This document shows positions 62,293 to 64,000 of a stretch of DNA of 64,000 nucleotides, piece after piece. Numbering within the stretch: the stretch's first letter is position 1; every line of letters starts with the position of its first letter. Origin of the DNA: Trogon surrucura (Eukaryota; Chordata; Aves; Trogoniformes; Trogonidae); contig CM036617.1 in assembly GCA_020746105.1 (NCBI GenBank), forward strand, positions 163,130,912 to 163,194,911. Direction: 5' to 3'. A program made the translations under genes and the position numbers. The notes beneath the pieces are model-generated. The model saw nothing but the letters and a program-made list of their open reading frames with translations, was not told the DNA's origin and made no database searches.

Positions 62293-63993
62293 GTAAGGGA
62301 GCTGGTGAGGGTGCACACCCAGCGACAGGTCCCAGCACTCCCTATAACAGTGCATCCCTAGGCTGCAGTGATAGCATGCACTGGTGGAGGTAATAAGCTA
62401 GGCTTCCCAGCAGTCCCTTAGACAAGACTCTGCTGGGAGACCTAGAGATACAGCACAGCTGTCAGCATCTGTTAGATGCTTCCCCGTAATCTTCATGAGC
62501 ACTGGGAGCCATTCAAACAGGCCTTCAGCATCCCCAGAGAAACTCTGATATAAGCCAGGCTGCCTCCCGTCTCCCAAAGGTATATTTCCAATTCTTCCAC
62601 TGTTTTTTTTCCTCCTTCATACTCCTCTTTTTCTCTCCTCTGGGAATGTAAAAAAATGCATGCTGGTGACTGAAGAGAGAGGAAAATCTCAGGCTGCTAT
62701 TCAGTCCTCTGACCGTGCAAGTCCTGCTGGGGTTTGCTTCTCAAGTATTTGCATGTACGGTCACTCAGACGTGTGAAGTGGGTGGGGGAGCCTTTGTCTC
62801 CCTCTCCCTGCCAGGAGATATTCAGTTAACTGTGGACCTGGGGATTTGCCAGTGAATTCAAGGGGGACTGCTCCTTGTCACATTGGAGATGTCAAGAGCA
62901 GCACATAAAAAAGAAGATGCTACACAAACTAAAAAATGTAGGTTTCACTCCTGCTGTCCTACCCTACAGTGATGTTGACAGAGGATTAGCAAGCCCAGTT
63001 TCCAGCTTCACAGTTGTACGAAAACAAAGTGAAACATCTCTACTCACAGATCTGTCACCACTTCTTTTCCATGCTGTCCCCATGGTCCCAATATGCCTGT
63101 CTCTGCCACAAATACACCCGTCTCAGTCCCAAGCTGCCGTCACTTGGTGTTTCAGTTCTGGGCTCCTGATAACACAGCTGTACCCTCCTGGCATGGCAGG
63201 CTCTCCCATCGCCCTGCTGATGCCCGACCATTGCAACCATCCTGCCCCACTGGCTGATCTACTCTTGTCCTTCTCATTGCCTCGGCATCTCCACCCCATT
63301 CTTCTCCTCCAGCACTGCTGCTCTTCCAGCCCAGACTCTCTTCCTGTGCTCTGCCAGAGTGTGTTGTTTCATTTGTGCCCTCTGACAAGACCGCAGTGGG
63401 CTGACACTGCTGTGCTTCTCCCCTCTGAGAACGATTTAGGAGAACGTGCTATGCTGCTGCTCTTTTGCCCACGTGCAATATAATACAGGCAAGATTTTGC
63501 CACTGCATCTGTCCTGCTGCTTTTTAGCCTCTTGTCCTCCAGGGAAATGTTGTTAAACAGCTTCTCTCTGAACAACACAAGGATTGCTGCAGCTCACTTT
63601 CTCCTTCCTGTTTCTAACTCATACACACTTTTTTGTTATCTTCTCCTTTTCAGTCTCTCTGCCACAGGATTTTGCTCTATCCCCAAGTCGTCCATTTCTA
63701 ACATTGCTTTTACTGTGCTCTCTGTTGTGTCTTGTACACCTTGACTTGTTGCAGACATGAGCACAGAGGCCTCCAATTTCAGTAACAGCACTCATGAGCA
63801 GGACTCCGTTCTTCTTGCAGGACCATAGGCAGAAGTTGCCTTAGAGACATTGCTTCAAGCCACCCTGAAAACGTGATGGGGAAGGTCACCTGCTGAGTAG
63901 GAGGCATCCAGAGCCAGTGGCTGTTTTGCTTTTCCTCTCTGTATGTGGGTCTCAACCTTCTGATGATGCTTCTTCATCTGATTTCTCCTGCAG
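62293..63993 (+). other. TOM1 intron 2
   Basis: GTAAGG to CATCTGATTTCTCCTGCAG. About 1.7 kb. It contains a 202-codon open frame (62,875-63,483, TTG start, Leu/Pro/Ser rich) that I regard as chance. No transposon was recognised. Confidence 0.88.
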
Positions 63994-64000
63994 GCCCAAG
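63994..64000 (+). CDS. TOM1: TOM1 coding exon 3, first seven bases
   Basis: After TTCTCCTGCAG come GCCCAAG. With the GG from exon 2 this gives GGG CCC AAG, so EEGPK, exactly as in human TOM1. The exon continues beyond the window. Confidence 0.88.

Noticed and set aside
62875-63483. 202-codon open frame in TOM1 intron 2
   Set aside because: Starts on TTG, Leu/Pro/Ser rich, no domain. One frame of this length is expected by chance in 64 kb over six frames.
1-64000. LTR elements, endogenous retroviruses, Polinton-like or toxin-gene remnants, CRISPR arrays
   Set aside because: None recognised: no paired long terminal repeats, no gag, protease, integrase or envelope-like frames, and no regularly spaced repeats.

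Overview
The window is bird genomic DNA. It carries many CR1 LINE fragments, several ending in the avian-type (ATTCTATG)n tail, has few other transposons, and shows the HMGXB4-TOM1 gene order known from human 22q12.3. Both genes lie on the + strand. I recognised no LTR element, retrovirus-like copy, CRISPR array, tRNA or rRNA gene. The species cannot be fixed from the sequence alone.

Positions 1-36,720 are an intergenic stretch without a gene I can support. It holds relatively young CR1 3' ends (1,611-2,117; 7,205-8,066 with a second CR1 tail nested inside; 13,091-13,187), much older CR1 remnants (4,705-5,340; 11,085-11,180; 18,395-18,690; 32,465-32,800), simple repeats, and several AT-rich blocks that read like candidate regulatory DNA. 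ISX, the neighbour of HMGXB4 in human, was not found here.

Positions about 36,720-52,560 are the complete HMGXB4 gene. It has a CpG-island promoter with a YY1 motif, a non-coding first exon, and ten coding exons that join in phase into a 662-residue protein (39,828-50,197). The 3' UTR of about 2.4 kb ends at an AATAAA at 52,539. The two standout points are a 72-codon Glu/Lys/Arg repeat just before the HMG box, and a GC-AG intron.

Positions 52,645-53,485 hold an inverted CR1 between the HMGXB4 poly(A) site and the next CpG island (about 53,650-54,830). That island is the TOM1 promoter. TOM1 exon 1 (from 54,245), exon 2 (62,208-62,292) and the first seven bases of exon 3 (63,994-64,000) encode the start of its VHS domain; the rest lies beyond the window. 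The two genes are unrelated in function: HMGXB4 is a nuclear HMG-box chromatin and transcription factor, and TOM1 is an endosomal sorting adaptor. They are simply tandem neighbours, about 1.7 kb from poly(A) signal to start codon.
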